This document shows, in pieces, positions 53,182 through 61,970 of a DNA stretch of 64,000 bases. A model generated the notes under the pieces. The model was not told the DNA's origin and ran no database searches. It saw only the letters and a program-made list of their open reading frames with translations. A program made the translations under genes and the position numbers. The stretch is from Burkholderiales bacterium (GTDB taxonomy: Bacteria; Pseudomonadota; Gammaproteobacteria; Burkholderiales; Burkholderiaceae_C). Location of the stretch: contig JAFKGE010000023.1 of assembly GCA_017307865.1 (NCBI GenBank), positions 1 to 64,000 of the forward strand. The letters run 5' to 3'. Numbering within the stretch: the stretch's first letter is position 1; each line of letters starts with the position of its first letter.

Positions 53182-54317
53182 CACTCGACCTTGAACTGGC
53201 CGTCCACCACCTTCATCATCACGCCGGTGTCGTTGGTGTAGCCCCAGTGGTCCTGCGCGGTCCAGTTCAGCACGCCGTGCGCCAGCACGGTGCGGCCGAT
53301 GTGCTCGAAGGCATCGCGCAGCGCGGCGCGGAACTCGGGCGTGCCGGGCTTGGCGGTCTTCAGGGCGACCGGCACCGCCTTTTCCATCACCGTGATCGAG
53401 TCGTAGGCGTGGCCGGCAAACTGGTTGCGCGAGCCGGGGCCGTAGGCCTTTTCATACTGCTGCACGAACTTGATGGCCTCTTGTTTTGAGGGGTGCGAGT
53501 CGGGCAGCTGCTCGGCCAGCACGGCCGGGCCGGAGACGACGTAGGTGCCCTCGACCGCCTTGCCGCCCACGCGCATCAGGTCGCGCGTGGCGGCGGCGTG
53601 GGTCTGGTAGACCTTGCCCTTGTAGCCGCGCTCGCGCAGCGCCATCTCGGGCATGGCGGCGCCGCTGCCCGAGGCCACGACCAGGATCGCGTCGGGGTTG
53701 GCCGACACCAGCTTGAGCGCCTGGCCAGTGACGCTGGTGTCGGCGCGGGCGAAGCGCTCGACCGGGCCGAACTTGATGCCCGCCTTCTCGGCCATCGGCT
53801 TGAAGTCGGTCAGCCAGGTCTCGCCGTAGGCGTCGCTGTAGCCCAGAAAGCCGACCGACTTGACGCCCAGCTTCTTCATGTGCTCCAGCACCGCGTAGCC
53901 CATCACCGAGTTGGACTGCGGCATGCGGAAGGTCCATTGGTCCTTGCCCGCGGGCAGCGCCACCGGCGACCATGCCAGCTGCGGCGTCTTGGACTCATCG
54001 GCCACCTGGGCGATGGCGGCCGCCACCGGCGTGGCCACCGAGCCCATGATGACGTCGACCTTGTCCTGCGCCACGAAGCGCTTGGCGGCCGTCACGCCCT
54101 GGGTCGGGTCGGTGGCGTCGTCCATCACGATCACGTTGAGCTTTTCGCCCGCGATTTCCTTGGGCCACAGCTTGACCTCGTTGCCCACCGGAATGCCCAG
54201 CCCCGAGGCCGGCCCGGTGAGCGGCGCGATCACGCCGATGGTGATGTCGGCCAGCGCCGTGCCGCAGGCGGCAAGGGCGCAGGCGGCCACGAGGGCCTTG
54301 AGTGCATGGGTTTTCAT
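53181..54317 (-). CDS. ABC-type substrate-binding protein, branched-chain amino acid/aromatic acid type
   Basis: A 378-residue periplasmic binding protein with a signal peptide ending in ACGTALA. The Peripla_BP_6 (LivJ-like) fold is clear from ITIGVIAPLTGPASGLGIPV and SVATPVAAAIAQVADE. Relatives near aromatic catabolic genes bind aromatic acids rather than Leu. No permease or ATPase genes accompany it here. GGAGACACG precedes the start. It belongs to the long minus-strand operon. Confidence 0.9.
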   Translation of the reverse strand: MKTHALKALVAACALAACGTALADITIGVIAPLTGPASGLGIPVGNEVKLWPKEIAGEKLNVIVMDDATDPTQGVTAAKRFVAQDKVDVIMGSVATPVAAAIAQVADESKTPQLAWSPVALPAGKDQWTFRMPQSNSVMGYAVLEHMKKLGVKSVGFLGYSDAYGETWLTDFKPMAEKAGIKFGPVERFARADTSVTGQALKLVSANPDAILVVASGSGAAMPEMALRERGYKGKVYQTHAAATRDLMRVGGKAVEGTYVVSGPAVLAEQLPDSHPSKQEAIKFVQQYEKAYGPGSRNQFAGHAYDSITVMEKAVPVALKTAKPGTPEFRAALRDAFEHIGRTVLAHGVLNWTAQDHWGYTNDTGVMMKVVDGQFKVE

Positions 54318-54364
54318 GGTGCGTGTCTCCTGGTGGCTGTGGTTGGGAGGGTGGAGGGGTTGAA

Positions 54365-55345
54365 TCAATCTTCGGGTTTGAAACCGGTGGCCTTGACCCA
54401 TTGCGCCCAGAAGGCACTCTCGGTCTGCTGCATCTGCGCCAAGGCCGGCGGCGTGCTGGCAGCGGCCACCAGACCCGTGCGCGCCAAGGCGTCGGCCATG
54501 CCGGGCACGGCGGCTTGGACACCACCGCTGATCTGCTGCTGGATGTCCGCTGGCAGAGCGGCCGGCGCATACAAGCCGTACCAGCCATCCAGCACAACGT
54601 CGATGCCCTGATCCTTGAGTGTTGGCACGCCGTCCAGCATGTCCGTCGGCTGCGAACCCGCGGTCGCCAGCACGCGAATTTTGCCGGCCTTGTGATGCTC
54701 GATCACATCGGCCAATGGAGTGACCACCAAGGAAATGGCGCCGCCGATCAAGTCGACCACCGAAGGCGCCGCACCGCGGTAGGGGACGTTCACCAGTGGC
54801 AGCTGGGCCCGCGTGGCCAGTGCCTGGCCCAAGAAATGCGGGATGGTACCGGTGCCGGGCGAACCGAACGAAGGCTTGTTGGCTGGATTGCGCGCCCACC
54901 GGAGAAACTCATCCAATGATTTGGCACCGGTGGCTGGACCGGTGGAAAACGCATAGTCGAAGTTGCAGATACGCCCGATGGGTGTGAAGTCGCGCACCGG
55001 GTCATAGCCCAGCTTACGGTAAATGTGCGAAAACAACGTCATCGGGCCGTGCGGCACCAGCATGAGCGTGTTGCCGTCCGGCTTGGCATCCTTGACGGCC
55101 GCAACCATGATTCGGCCGCCGGCGCCGGTGCGGTTCTCCACAATGACTGGGCGCTTCAGTTCCGCTTGCAGTGCGCTGGCCAAAAGCCGCGCGGTCTGGT
55201 CGGCCGAGCCGCCCGGGGCAAAACCCACCATGATCTTCAGGGGCGAGCCGGACTCGGCGCGCACGAGCGAACTGAAGGCGGTCAGTGATGCAGCGGCGCC
55301 GAGGCCGAGCATGTGGCGTCGGTGCAGATGAGGGTGGTGGGGCAT
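54365..55345 (-). CDS. Bug-family (TTT) periplasmic solute-binding protein
   Basis: A 326-residue secreted protein. The N-terminus has HRRHMLGLGAAASL and a cleavage region near LVRAES, a possible Tat-type signal. Family segments are IMVGFAPGGSADQTARLLAS and VENRTGAGGRIMVAAVKDAK. Without membrane subunits nearby it may use a shared TctAB system. It follows the thioesterase gene in the CoA-ligase operon and may bind the aromatic acid that the operon degrades. Confidence 0.9.
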   Translation of the reverse strand: MPHHPHLHRRHMLGLGAAASLTAFSSLVRAESGSPLKIMVGFAPGGSADQTARLLASALQAELKRPVIVENRTGAGGRIMVAAVKDAKPDGNTLMLVPHGPMTLFSHIYRKLGYDPVRDFTPIGRICNFDYAFSTGPATGAKSLDEFLRWARNPANKPSFGSPGTGTIPHFLGQALATRAQLPLVNVPYRGAAPSVVDLIGGAISLVVTPLADVIEHHKAGKIRVLATAGSQPTDMLDGVPTLKDQGIDVVLDGWYGLYAPAALPADIQQQISGGVQAAVPGMADALARTGLVAAASTPPALAQMQQTESAFWAQWVKATGFKPED

Positions 55346-55394
55346 GGTGATGTCTCCGGACGGTGAGTCTTTTCGCGTTGCAGCGCCTTTGGCC

Positions 55395-55808
55395 TCAGCT
55401 GCACTTGTCCTTGATGAAGTCGGGCACCGGAATGGCTTGCAGGCGCCCGCCCTCGGGGTGAATGCAAAAGGCGCGCGTCTCGCGGCCTTCGCACAGCAGC
55501 GCGTCGCCCTTCATCACCACGTGCTTTTGCACGAAGGTCTTGGCGGCCCAGCTTTCGATGCTGGTGTGTACTTGCAGCGTGTCGCCGTAGGTGGCGGGGC
55601 GCATGAACTTGGTGTGGATCTCCAGCAGCGGCGTGCCGATGATGCCGTGCGAGGCCTTCAACTCGCGCCAGGGCGGCACGCCGCACTGCATGAAGAAGTC
55701 CAGCGACGAGGCGTCCATCCACTTGCTGAAGTTGGGAAAGAACACGATGCCGGCCGGGTCGCAGTCACCGAACATCACTTTCACTTCGTAGACGGTGGTC
55801 TTGCTCAT
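55395..55808 (-). CDS. Acyl-CoA thioesterase, 4-hydroxybenzoyl-CoA thioesterase type
   Basis: A 137-residue hot-dog-fold enzyme. VMFGDCDPAGIVFFPNFSKW contains the catalytic Asp and surrounding residues of the Pseudomonas-type 4-hydroxybenzoyl-CoA thioesterase. It would release the free aromatic acid from the thiolase product and recover CoA. It is 8 bp from the dehydrogenase gene, so co-transcription is sure. The exact acyl group is inferred from context. Confidence 0.9.
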   Translation of the reverse strand: MSKTTVYEVKVMFGDCDPAGIVFFPNFSKWMDASSLDFFMQCGVPPWRELKASHGIIGTPLLEIHTKFMRPATYGDTLQVHTSIESWAAKTFVQKHVVMKGDALLCEGRETRAFCIHPEGGRLQAIPVPDFIKDKCS

Positions 55809-55816
55809 GGTCGTGC

Positions 55817-56581
55817 TCAGCGCGGCGCCATGCGCAGCGCGCCGTCCAGGCGGATCACCTCGCCGTTCAGGTGGCCGTTCGTGACGATGTGGCAGGCCAG
55901 TTCGGCGAACTCGCCGGGTTTGCCCAGGCGCTGCGGAAACGGGATGCTGGCGGCCAGCGAGGCCTGCACCGGCTCGGGCAGGGTGCGCATCAGCGGGGTG
56001 GCGAACAGGCCGGGGGCGATGGTGCACACGCGAATGCCGTGCTGCGCCAGGTCGCGCGCCATCGGCAGCGTCATGCCGACCACGCCGCCCTTGCTGGCGC
56101 TGTAGGCCTGCTGGCCGACCTGGCCGTCGAAGGCGGCCACGCTTGCGGTGAACACCATGGCGCCGCGCTCGCCGTCCTCCATCGGATCGAGCTTGGCACA
56201 GGCGGCGGCAAACAGGCGCGCGGCGTTGTAGGTGCCGATCAGGTTGACGTTGACGACCTTGATGAAGTCTTCGAGCGGCGCGGCGCTGCCGTCCTTGCCG
56301 ATCACGCGCTTGGCGGCGCCGATGCCGGCGATCTGCATCAGGATGCGCGCCGGGCCGTGCGCGGCCGCCGCCTGGTCGATGGCGGCCTGCATGCTGTCGC
56401 CGTTGCTGACGTCGGCCTGCACAGCCAGGCCGCCGATGTCGGCCGCGACCTTTTTCGCGTTGTCGAGATTGAGGTCGATCACCGTCACCCTGGCGCCCAG
56501 CCGCGCCAGCTCGCGCGCCGTGGCCTCGCCCAGGCCCGAGCCACCGCCGGTGACCAGGGCTGCCTGTCCTTGGATCTTCAT
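55817..56581 (-). CDS. Short-chain dehydrogenase, 3-hydroxyacyl-CoA dehydrogenase (HSD10) type
   Basis: A 254-residue NAD-dependent enzyme. Cofactor motif LVTGGGSGLGEA, catalytic Ser in FTASVAAFDGQVGQQ and YSASKGG, and the segment APGLFATPLMRTLPEPVQAS are those of type 2 3-hydroxyacyl-CoA dehydrogenases. In this operon it would oxidise the 3-hydroxyacyl-CoA made by the hydratase to the 3-ketoacyl-CoA used by the thiolase. AAGGAG before ATG 56581 fixes the start. A dispersed repeat and an inverted-repeat element separate it from the thiolase gene. Confidence 0.92.
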   Translation of the reverse strand: MKIQGQAALVTGGGSGLGEATARELARLGARVTVIDLNLDNAKKVAADIGGLAVQADVSNGDSMQAAIDQAAAAHGPARILMQIAGIGAAKRVIGKDGSAAPLEDFIKVVNVNLIGTYNAARLFAAACAKLDPMEDGERGAMVFTASVAAFDGQVGQQAYSASKGGVVGMTLPMARDLAQHGIRVCTIAPGLFATPLMRTLPEPVQASLAASIPFPQRLGKPGEFAELACHIVTNGHLNGEVIRLDGALRMAPR

Positions 56582-56594
56582 GTCTTGCTCCTTA

Positions 56595-56650
56595 CTATTG
56601 ATTGGATAGCTTCTTGCGCTTGCTGCATAAGCGCCAGAGGCCAATTTGAT
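56595..56650 (-). repeat. Short dispersed repeat, long form
   Basis: The plus strand begins CTATTGATTGGATAGCTTCT and ends GCGCCAGAGGCCAATTTGAT. The right part is shared with the copy at 13841-13893. It lies directly before the dehydrogenase ribosome-binding site and next to the long inverted-repeat element. Confidence 0.72.
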
Positions 56651-56654
56651 TCAT

Positions 56655-56763
56655 GAACAGCCGAACGCAGAGGACGCAAAGGATTCGCAGAGGGCGCAGA
56701 AAAAACCTTTCTTTGGTCTTTCTTCTGCGTCCTCTGCGTCATCTTTGCGTCCTCTGCGTTCGG
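56655..56763. repeat. Long inverted-repeat element, copy 3 (short form)
   Basis: The left arm (56663-56704) reads GAACGCAGAGGACGCAAAGG onward; the right arm (56721-56762) is its reverse complement. The spacer is only about 16 bp, against 80 in copies 1 and 2. GAACAGCC to the left is the reverse complement of the GGCTGTTC tail of copies 1 and 2, so this copy is inverted relative to them. It ends 10 bp beyond the thiolase stop. Confidence 0.82.
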
Positions 56764-56772
56764 TATTTGGAT

Positions 56773-58020
56773 TCAGGCAGCCGGGTTCTCCAGCAGCAGC
56801 GCCATGCCTTGGCCGCCGCCCACGCAGGCCGAGCTGATGCCCCACTTGACGCCCGCGCGGCGCATCTCGCGCGCCACGGTGAGGGTCAGGCGCACGCCGG
56901 TCGCCGCCAGTGGGTGGCCCAGCGCGATCGCGCCGCCGTTGACGTTGAGCTTGGCCAAGTCCAGCCCCAGTTCCTTGGCCACGGCCAGCGTCTGCGCGCC
57001 CTGCGCCTCGTTGATTTCGATGCGGCCGATGTCCGACAATTTCAGGCCGGTGCGCTCCAGCAGCAGGCGGATCGCCGGCGCCGGGCCGATGCCCATGATC
57101 TCGGGCGGCACGCCCACCGCCGCCGCGCCGACGATGCGCGCCAGCGGCTGCTTGCCGTTCGCCTTGGCATACGCGCCCGACGCGATCACGGCCGCCGCCG
57201 CCGCATCGACCAGCGCCGACGAGTTGCCGCCGGTCTGCACGCCGCCGTCGAACACCGGGCGCAGCTTGGCCAGCACCTCGACGGGCGAGGGGCGCGGGTG
57301 CGTGTCCTGCGCGACTTCGGTCACCTTGCCCTGCAGCTTGATGCCGCGCGGCTTGTAGCCGTCCAGCTCGAACTTCTCGGTGATGACGGGCACGATCTCG
57401 CCGGCCAAGAAGCCGCTTTGCTGCGCCGCCACGGCGCGGGCGAACGAACTGGCTGCAAATTCATCGACCTGCTCGCGCGTGATGCCGTATTTCTTGGCCA
57501 GGTTCTCGGCCGTCTGGATCATGTTGATGCCGGGCGCCGGGTCCTTCAGTGCCTCCCACATGTAGTCCTTGAAGCCCACGGGGGCGCCCAGCTTGAAGCC
57601 GGTGCGGTGGTCGAACGCGGTGATCGGGTTGCGCGTCATGCTTTCGGTGCCGACCACCAGCGCGGCCTCGCAGGCGCCGCCCTGCACGTGCTCGCCCGCC
57701 TGGCGGAACAGCTCGAAGCCGGTGCCGCAGATGCGCTGCGCCATGATGGCCGGCACCTCGACCGGCACGCCGGCGTACAGGCCGATGTGGCGCGGCAAAA
57801 AGAACTGGTCGAAGTCGCCCGGCGCCATGTTGCCGCAGACGACCGAGCCGATGTCGCTGGCGGCGACGCCGGCGCGCTGGAGCGCTTCGCGCGCCGCCTT
57901 GATGCCCAGGTCGGTGGGCGAGATGTGGCCCAAAGCGCCGCAGTAGTCGACCATCGGCGTGCGCACGCCGTCCAGCATCCAGACGTCGTTGAAGGCGGTG
58001 AAAAATCCCTTGGTGGCCAT
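56773..58020 (-). CDS. Acetyl-CoA acyltransferase (thiolase)
   Basis: A 415-residue thiolase that splits a 3-ketoacyl-CoA with CoA into acetyl-CoA and a shortened acyl-CoA. The nucleophile Cys is in IMAQRICGTGFELFRQA, His in NGGAIALGHPLAATGVRL, and the second Cys in SSACVGGGQGMALLLE. The start at 58020 is 14 bp from the CoA-ligase stop. In this operon the product would be an aromatic acyl-CoA plus acetyl-CoA. Confidence 0.95.
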   Translation of the reverse strand: MATKGFFTAFNDVWMLDGVRTPMVDYCGALGHISPTDLGIKAAREALQRAGVAASDIGSVVCGNMAPGDFDQFFLPRHIGLYAGVPVEVPAIMAQRICGTGFELFRQAGEHVQGGACEAALVVGTESMTRNPITAFDHRTGFKLGAPVGFKDYMWEALKDPAPGINMIQTAENLAKKYGITREQVDEFAASSFARAVAAQQSGFLAGEIVPVITEKFELDGYKPRGIKLQGKVTEVAQDTHPRPSPVEVLAKLRPVFDGGVQTGGNSSALVDAAAAAVIASGAYAKANGKQPLARIVGAAAVGVPPEIMGIGPAPAIRLLLERTGLKLSDIGRIEINEAQGAQTLAVAKELGLDLAKLNVNGGAIALGHPLAATGVRLTLTVAREMRRAGVKWGISSACVGGGQGMALLLENPAA

Positions 58021-58034
58021 GGTGGCTTGCTCCG

Positions 58035-59936
58035 TCAAGAATGGGTTTGGGGCTTGATGACATCGACGCCGGGCGTCTCGTCGTACAGCGCCTGCACCAG
58101 CGCGTCGCGCTCTTTCAGCACCGCGCGCTGGTTGATCGAGCCCTTGTCGGTGATCTCGCCCTTGTCGATCGAGGGCGGCTCGGCCAGCAGCAGCAGGCGC
58201 GCCACGCGGTTGGCGCTGCCGGTGGCGGTGAGCGACAGGTCGGTCACCAGGCTCTGGAACCTGGCGCGCACGGCGCGGTGGCGCAGCACCTCGGCCAGCG
58301 GCGCGTCGGGCGGCAGCTCGGTCAGGCTGCGCACGGCGGCGGAGGGAAACACCAGCGCGCCGACCTCGCCGCGGTTCAGGCCCGTCAGCACCACGTCCTG
58401 GATGTAGGGCGCGCCGCCGGCGGTCACGCGCGCGCGCAGCGGCCCGACGCTGACGAAGGTGCCGGTGGCCAGCTTGAAGTCCTCGGCGATGCGGCCGTCG
58501 AAGCGCAGGCCCTTGTTGGGGTCGGCGGGGTCGATCCAGGCCACGGCGTCGCCGGTGCAAAAGAAGCCCTCGTCGTCGAAGGCCTCGGCCGTGGCCTCGG
58601 GCGCGCGCCAGTAGCCGGGCGTGATGTTGGGGCCGCGGTAGCGCAGCTCGACCTTGCCGTCGACCGGCACCAGCTTGCATTCCATGCCCGGCGTGGGCAG
58701 GCCCAGATCGCCCGCCTTGATGTCGGGGCTGATGGGAAACAGGCCGTAGGGCGAGGATTCGGTCATGCCGAAACCGCAGGTCATCACCACGCGCTCGCCC
58801 AGTTCGCGCTCGGCGCTCTCGAACAGCGACTCCCACACCGGCTGCGCCAGCGACGCGCCGGCGTAGAAGAACATCTTGACGCGCGAGAGAAAGTTGCGGC
58901 GCAGCACGTCGTCGGTCTGCATGGCCTGCGCGATGGCGTCGAAGCCGGTCGGCACGTTGAAGTACAGCGTGGGCGCGATCTCGCGCAGGTTGCGCAGCGT
59001 CTCGCCCACCAGCGCCGGCGTGGGCCGGCCTTCGTCGATGTACAGCGTGCCGCCGTTGGCCAGCACCATGCCCACGTTGTGGTTGCCGCCGAAGGTGTGG
59101 TTCCACGGCAGCCAGTCGACCAGGATCGGCTTTTCGTCCTGCAGGATGGGCATGGACTGGCGCATCTGCTGCTGGTTGGCGCACCACATGCGGTGGGTGT
59201 TGATGACCGCCTTGGGCAGCTTGGTCGAGCCGCTGGTGAACAAGAACTTGAGGATGGTGTCGGGCCCGGTGGCGGCCTGCGCGGCGTCGACGGCGGGCGT
59301 GGGCTCGGTCGCCAGCAGCGCGGCCATCGGCGTGCTGGCGCGGCCCTGCAGCGCGGCGGCGTCGGGGTTGCGCGAGAGCACCACTTCGACGTCCGCCGGC
59401 GCGGTGGCGGCAATGGCCTTGCCGTAGCGCGCGCCGTCGTCGGCCCAGATCAGGCCGGGCGTCAGGGTCTGCATGACGTGGCGCAGCTTGCCGAAGTCCT
59501 GGCTGACCAGCGAATAGGGCGGCGAGGCCGGGCACCAGGGCACGCCGGCCCACAGGCAGCCCAGCGCCAGCTGCGCGTGCTCCAGGCTGTTCTCGCTCAG
59601 GATCAGCACCGGCCGCTCGGCCGACAGGCCGCGGTCCAGCAGCGCCTGGCCGATGCGGCTCGCGCCATCCAGCGCCTGCGCGTACGTGAGGTGGCGCCAC
59701 GCGCCCAGGCTGCCGTCGGGCCCGCGCTGGCGCTGCGCCATGAAGGGGACGTCGGGCGTGGCGCGCGCCCAGTGCGCCAGGCTGTCGGACATGCGCGTGC
59801 CGAAGGGCTGCAAGGGCTCGTCGGCACGGAGGTACTGCGTGCCGCCGGCGCCGGCGCGCAGCAGCGCGCGGGTGACGCCGAAGGTCAGCGCGCGGTAGCG
59901 GGGCGGGGCCGAGGCGGCGGTGGCCTGCGCGGTCAT
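58035..59936 (-). CDS. Feruloyl-CoA synthetase-like acyl-CoA ligase
   Basis: A 633-residue adenylate-forming ligase that activates a carboxylic acid to its CoA ester with ATP. The AMP motif is FLFTSGSTKLPKAVINTHRM, followed by VVMTCGFGMTESSPYGLFPI and FFCTGDAVAWIDPADPNKGL. Overall length and the N-terminal extension resemble feruloyl-CoA synthases rather than standard fatty-acid ligases. It heads the chemistry of the operon; hydroxycinnamates are the likely but unproved substrates. Confidence 0.88.
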   Translation of the reverse strand: MTAQATAASAPPRYRALTFGVTRALLRAGAGGTQYLRADEPLQPFGTRMSDSLAHWARATPDVPFMAQRQRGPDGSLGAWRHLTYAQALDGASRIGQALLDRGLSAERPVLILSENSLEHAQLALGCLWAGVPWCPASPPYSLVSQDFGKLRHVMQTLTPGLIWADDGARYGKAIAATAPADVEVVLSRNPDAAALQGRASTPMAALLATEPTPAVDAAQAATGPDTILKFLFTSGSTKLPKAVINTHRMWCANQQQMRQSMPILQDEKPILVDWLPWNHTFGGNHNVGMVLANGGTLYIDEGRPTPALVGETLRNLREIAPTLYFNVPTGFDAIAQAMQTDDVLRRNFLSRVKMFFYAGASLAQPVWESLFESAERELGERVVMTCGFGMTESSPYGLFPISPDIKAGDLGLPTPGMECKLVPVDGKVELRYRGPNITPGYWRAPEATAEAFDDEGFFCTGDAVAWIDPADPNKGLRFDGRIAEDFKLATGTFVSVGPLRARVTAGGAPYIQDVVLTGLNRGEVGALVFPSAAVRSLTELPPDAPLAEVLRHRAVRARFQSLVTDLSLTATGSANRVARLLLLAEPPSIDKGEITDKGSINQRAVLKERDALVQALYDETPGVDVIKPQTHS

Positions 59937-59956
59937 GGGCGATGTCTCCGTAATCC

Positions 59957-59985
59957 TGAATTGATAGCTGGTGGCGCTTGATACA
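59957..59985 (+). repeat. Short dispersed repeat
   Basis: The plus strand reads TGAATTGATAGCTGGTGGCG followed by CTTGATACA. It lies in the 57-bp gap between the hydratase and CoA-ligase genes of one operon. Confidence 0.7.
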
Positions 59986-59993
59986 CGGGGGCT

Positions 59994-60785
59994 TCAGCCC
60001 TTTTTGACCTTGGTTCCGGCCTTGCCGGCCAGAAAGTCGCGCACGCGCGCCTTGGCCTCGGGCGCGGCCTGGGCGATGGCGCTGATCAGCGCCTCGGTCA
60101 GGTAGCCGTGGTCGGCCGGCTGCTCGGCGATGCGCGGCAGCGCGTGCATCAGCGCGTAGTTGGTCAGCGGCGCGTTGCCGGCGATGCGCTCGGCCAGCTC
60201 CATCGCCTTGTCGAAGGCGCTGCCGGCCGGCACCCCGTATTGGGCGAAGCCCAGGCGCTCGCCGTCCTCGGCGTTGTAGACGCGGCCGGTGAGCATCATG
60301 TCGGTCATGCGCGCCACGCCGATCAGCTTGGGGATGCGCACCGAGCCGCCGCCGCCGACGAAGATGCCGCGCGAGCCCTCGGGCAGGGCGTAAAACGTCG
60401 TCGCGTCGGCCACGCGGATGTGGGCGCTGGCGGCCAGCTCCAGCCCGCCGCCCACCACCGCGCCGTGCAGCGCGGCCACCACCGGCACCGGGCCGTACTG
60501 AATGGCGTCCAGCGCCACGTGCCAGCTGCGCGAGTGGTGCAGGCCCTGGCCGGCGTCGCGCTCCTTCAGCTCCGACAAATCGAGCCCGGCGCAAAAATGC
60601 TCGCCCTCACCGTCCAGCACGGCGGCGCGCACGGTGTCCGGCAGGTTCTGGAAGGCGTCGCGCAGCTCGGCCACCAGGCCGTCGGACAGCGCATTGCGCT
60701 TGGCGCCGCGCGTCAGGCGCACGATGGCGATCTGCTGGCTGGCGCCGGCATAGCTGACGGAAAGATCTTTGGGCTTGCTCTGCAT
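59994..60785 (-). CDS. Enoyl-CoA hydratase (crotonase family)
   Basis: A 263-residue enzyme that hydrates the double bond of the CoA ester made by the ligase. Oxyanion motifs are GEHFCAGLDLSEL and LHGAVVGGGLELAASAHIRV; an acidic residue stands in ALPEGSRGIFVGGGGSVRI. The ATG at 60785 has only a weak ribosome-binding site. It is the first gene of the operon, below an AT-rich control region. It could instead be a hydratase/aldolase that shortens the side chain directly, but the presence of dehydrogenase and thiolase genes favours the beta-oxidation route. Confidence 0.9.
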   Translation of the reverse strand: MQSKPKDLSVSYAGASQQIAIVRLTRGAKRNALSDGLVAELRDAFQNLPDTVRAAVLDGEGEHFCAGLDLSELKERDAGQGLHHSRSWHVALDAIQYGPVPVVAALHGAVVGGGLELAASAHIRVADATTFYALPEGSRGIFVGGGGSVRIPKLIGVARMTDMMLTGRVYNAEDGERLGFAQYGVPAGSAFDKAMELAERIAGNAPLTNYALMHALPRIAEQPADHGYLTEALISAIAQAAPEAKARVRDFLAGKAGTKVKKG

Positions 60786-60802
60786 CCGCGTTCTCCAATG
60801 CG

Positions 60803-60830
60803 TTTATTATTTATTTTTAATAATTAAATT
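60803..60830. promoter_or_regulatory. AT-rich inverted repeat upstream of the CoA-ligase operon
   Basis: ATTATT (60806-60811) and AATAAT (60819-60824) are reverse complements separated by seven bases, in a 28-bp stretch almost free of G and C. It lies 20 bp before the hydratase start. MarR regulators usually bind such AT-rich palindromes, so it may be the operator for the MarR protein at 52636. Confidence 0.5.
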
Positions 60831-60975
60831 CAAGCGTTCGAGACATCATTTTCCCTAGTGAAAACCCTGATGCCCACCCAATCCAGATCGACAGGCCGCG
60901 CCACGATCGGTGGCGCGTCGATAGACTGTCCAACGACCGCCATCCGCGCCGATCTTGAACCTCCCGGAGTACCCC

Positions 60976-61935
60976 ATGCAACGCCGTGACTTCCTCACCC
61001 TGGCCGCCGCCGTCCCGCTGGGCGCGGCGCGGGCGGCGGACTATCCCTCCAGGCCGATCCGCATCGCCGTGCCCAATGCGCCGGGCGGCGCGGCCGACAT
61101 CACGGCGCGCGCGGTGGGCGAGCACATGGCGCGCAGCCTGGGCCAGCCGGTGATCATCGACAACAAGCCCGGTGCCGGCGGCGTGATCGCCGGCCAGGCG
61201 GTGGCGGCGGCCGCGCCCGACGGCTACACGCTGCTGCTGATCTCCAGCGGCACGGCGGTCAGCCAGGCGCTGTTCAAGTCGCTGCCCTACGACACGCTCA
61301 AGGCCTTCGCGCCGGTGGCGCCGCTGGCCACGTTCGACCTGGTGATCGTCGGCAAGGCGGGCGGCCCGTTCAAGACGCTGGGCGATCTGCTCGACTACGG
61401 GCGCAAGAACCCCGGCAAGCTGAACCTGGGCACGCCCAACATCGGCACCACGCAAAACCTGGCGGCCGAGTGGTTCAAGAGCGCCGCCGGGCTGGACCTG
61501 CAGGTGGTGCCCTTCAAGGGCACGCCGGACGTGGTGGCCGCCATCCGCGGCAACCAGATCCAGGCCGGGCTGGACATCCTGAGCCCGCTGCTGACGCAGA
61601 TCCAGGGCAAGGTGCTGCAGCCGCTGGCCGTGACCGGCGTCAAGCGCTCGCGCCTGCTGCCCGGCGTGCCGACCGCGCAGGAGGCGGGCGTCAAGGGCCT
61701 GAACGCCGCGTCCTGGAACGGCCTGGCCGTGCCCGCGGGCACGCCGGCCGCCGTGATCGGGCGGCTGAACCAGGCCGTCAACGCCGCGCTGAAGGACGCC
61801 GAGGTGCGCGCCAAGCTGGAGGCGCTCAACCTCGACCCGCACCCCGGCTCGCCCCAGGACGCGCAGGTCATGCTGGCCGGCGACATCCAGCGCTGGAGCG
61901 AGGTGATCGCCAAGGCCAAGATTCAAAAGATGTGA
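60976..61935 (+). CDS. Bug-family (TTT) periplasmic solute-binding protein
   Basis: A 319-residue secreted protein. The signal MQRRDFLTLAAAVPLGAARA is a twin-arginine type. YPSRPIRIAVPNAPGGAADI and VIIDNKPGAGGVIAGQAVAA are family segments. CCGGAG precedes ATG 60976. It is divergent from the CoA-ligase operon and is followed by a dehydrogenase and a transporter gene; the 190-bp shared upstream region carries the AT-rich palindrome. Ligand unknown. Confidence 0.92.
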   Translation: MQRRDFLTLAAAVPLGAARAADYPSRPIRIAVPNAPGGAADITARAVGEHMARSLGQPVIIDNKPGAGGVIAGQAVAAAAPDGYTLLLISSGTAVSQALFKSLPYDTLKAFAPVAPLATFDLVIVGKAGGPFKTLGDLLDYGRKNPGKLNLGTPNIGTTQNLAAEWFKSAAGLDLQVVPFKGTPDVVAAIRGNQIQAGLDILSPLLTQIQGKVLQPLAVTGVKRSRLLPGVPTAQEAGVKGLNAASWNGLAVPAGTPAAVIGRLNQAVNAALKDAEVRAKLEALNLDPHPGSPQDAQVMLAGDIQRWSEVIAKAKIQKM

Positions 61936-61970
61936 AGTTTCAAGCCAAATCGGCCTGCAGCCGGCATGCA

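Noticed and set aside
56773-60594. A single very long frame that seems to join hydratase, CoA ligase and thiolase
   Set aside because: Only the last 415 codons (thiolase) are real; the rest is an out-of-frame reading of the ligase and hydratase genes.
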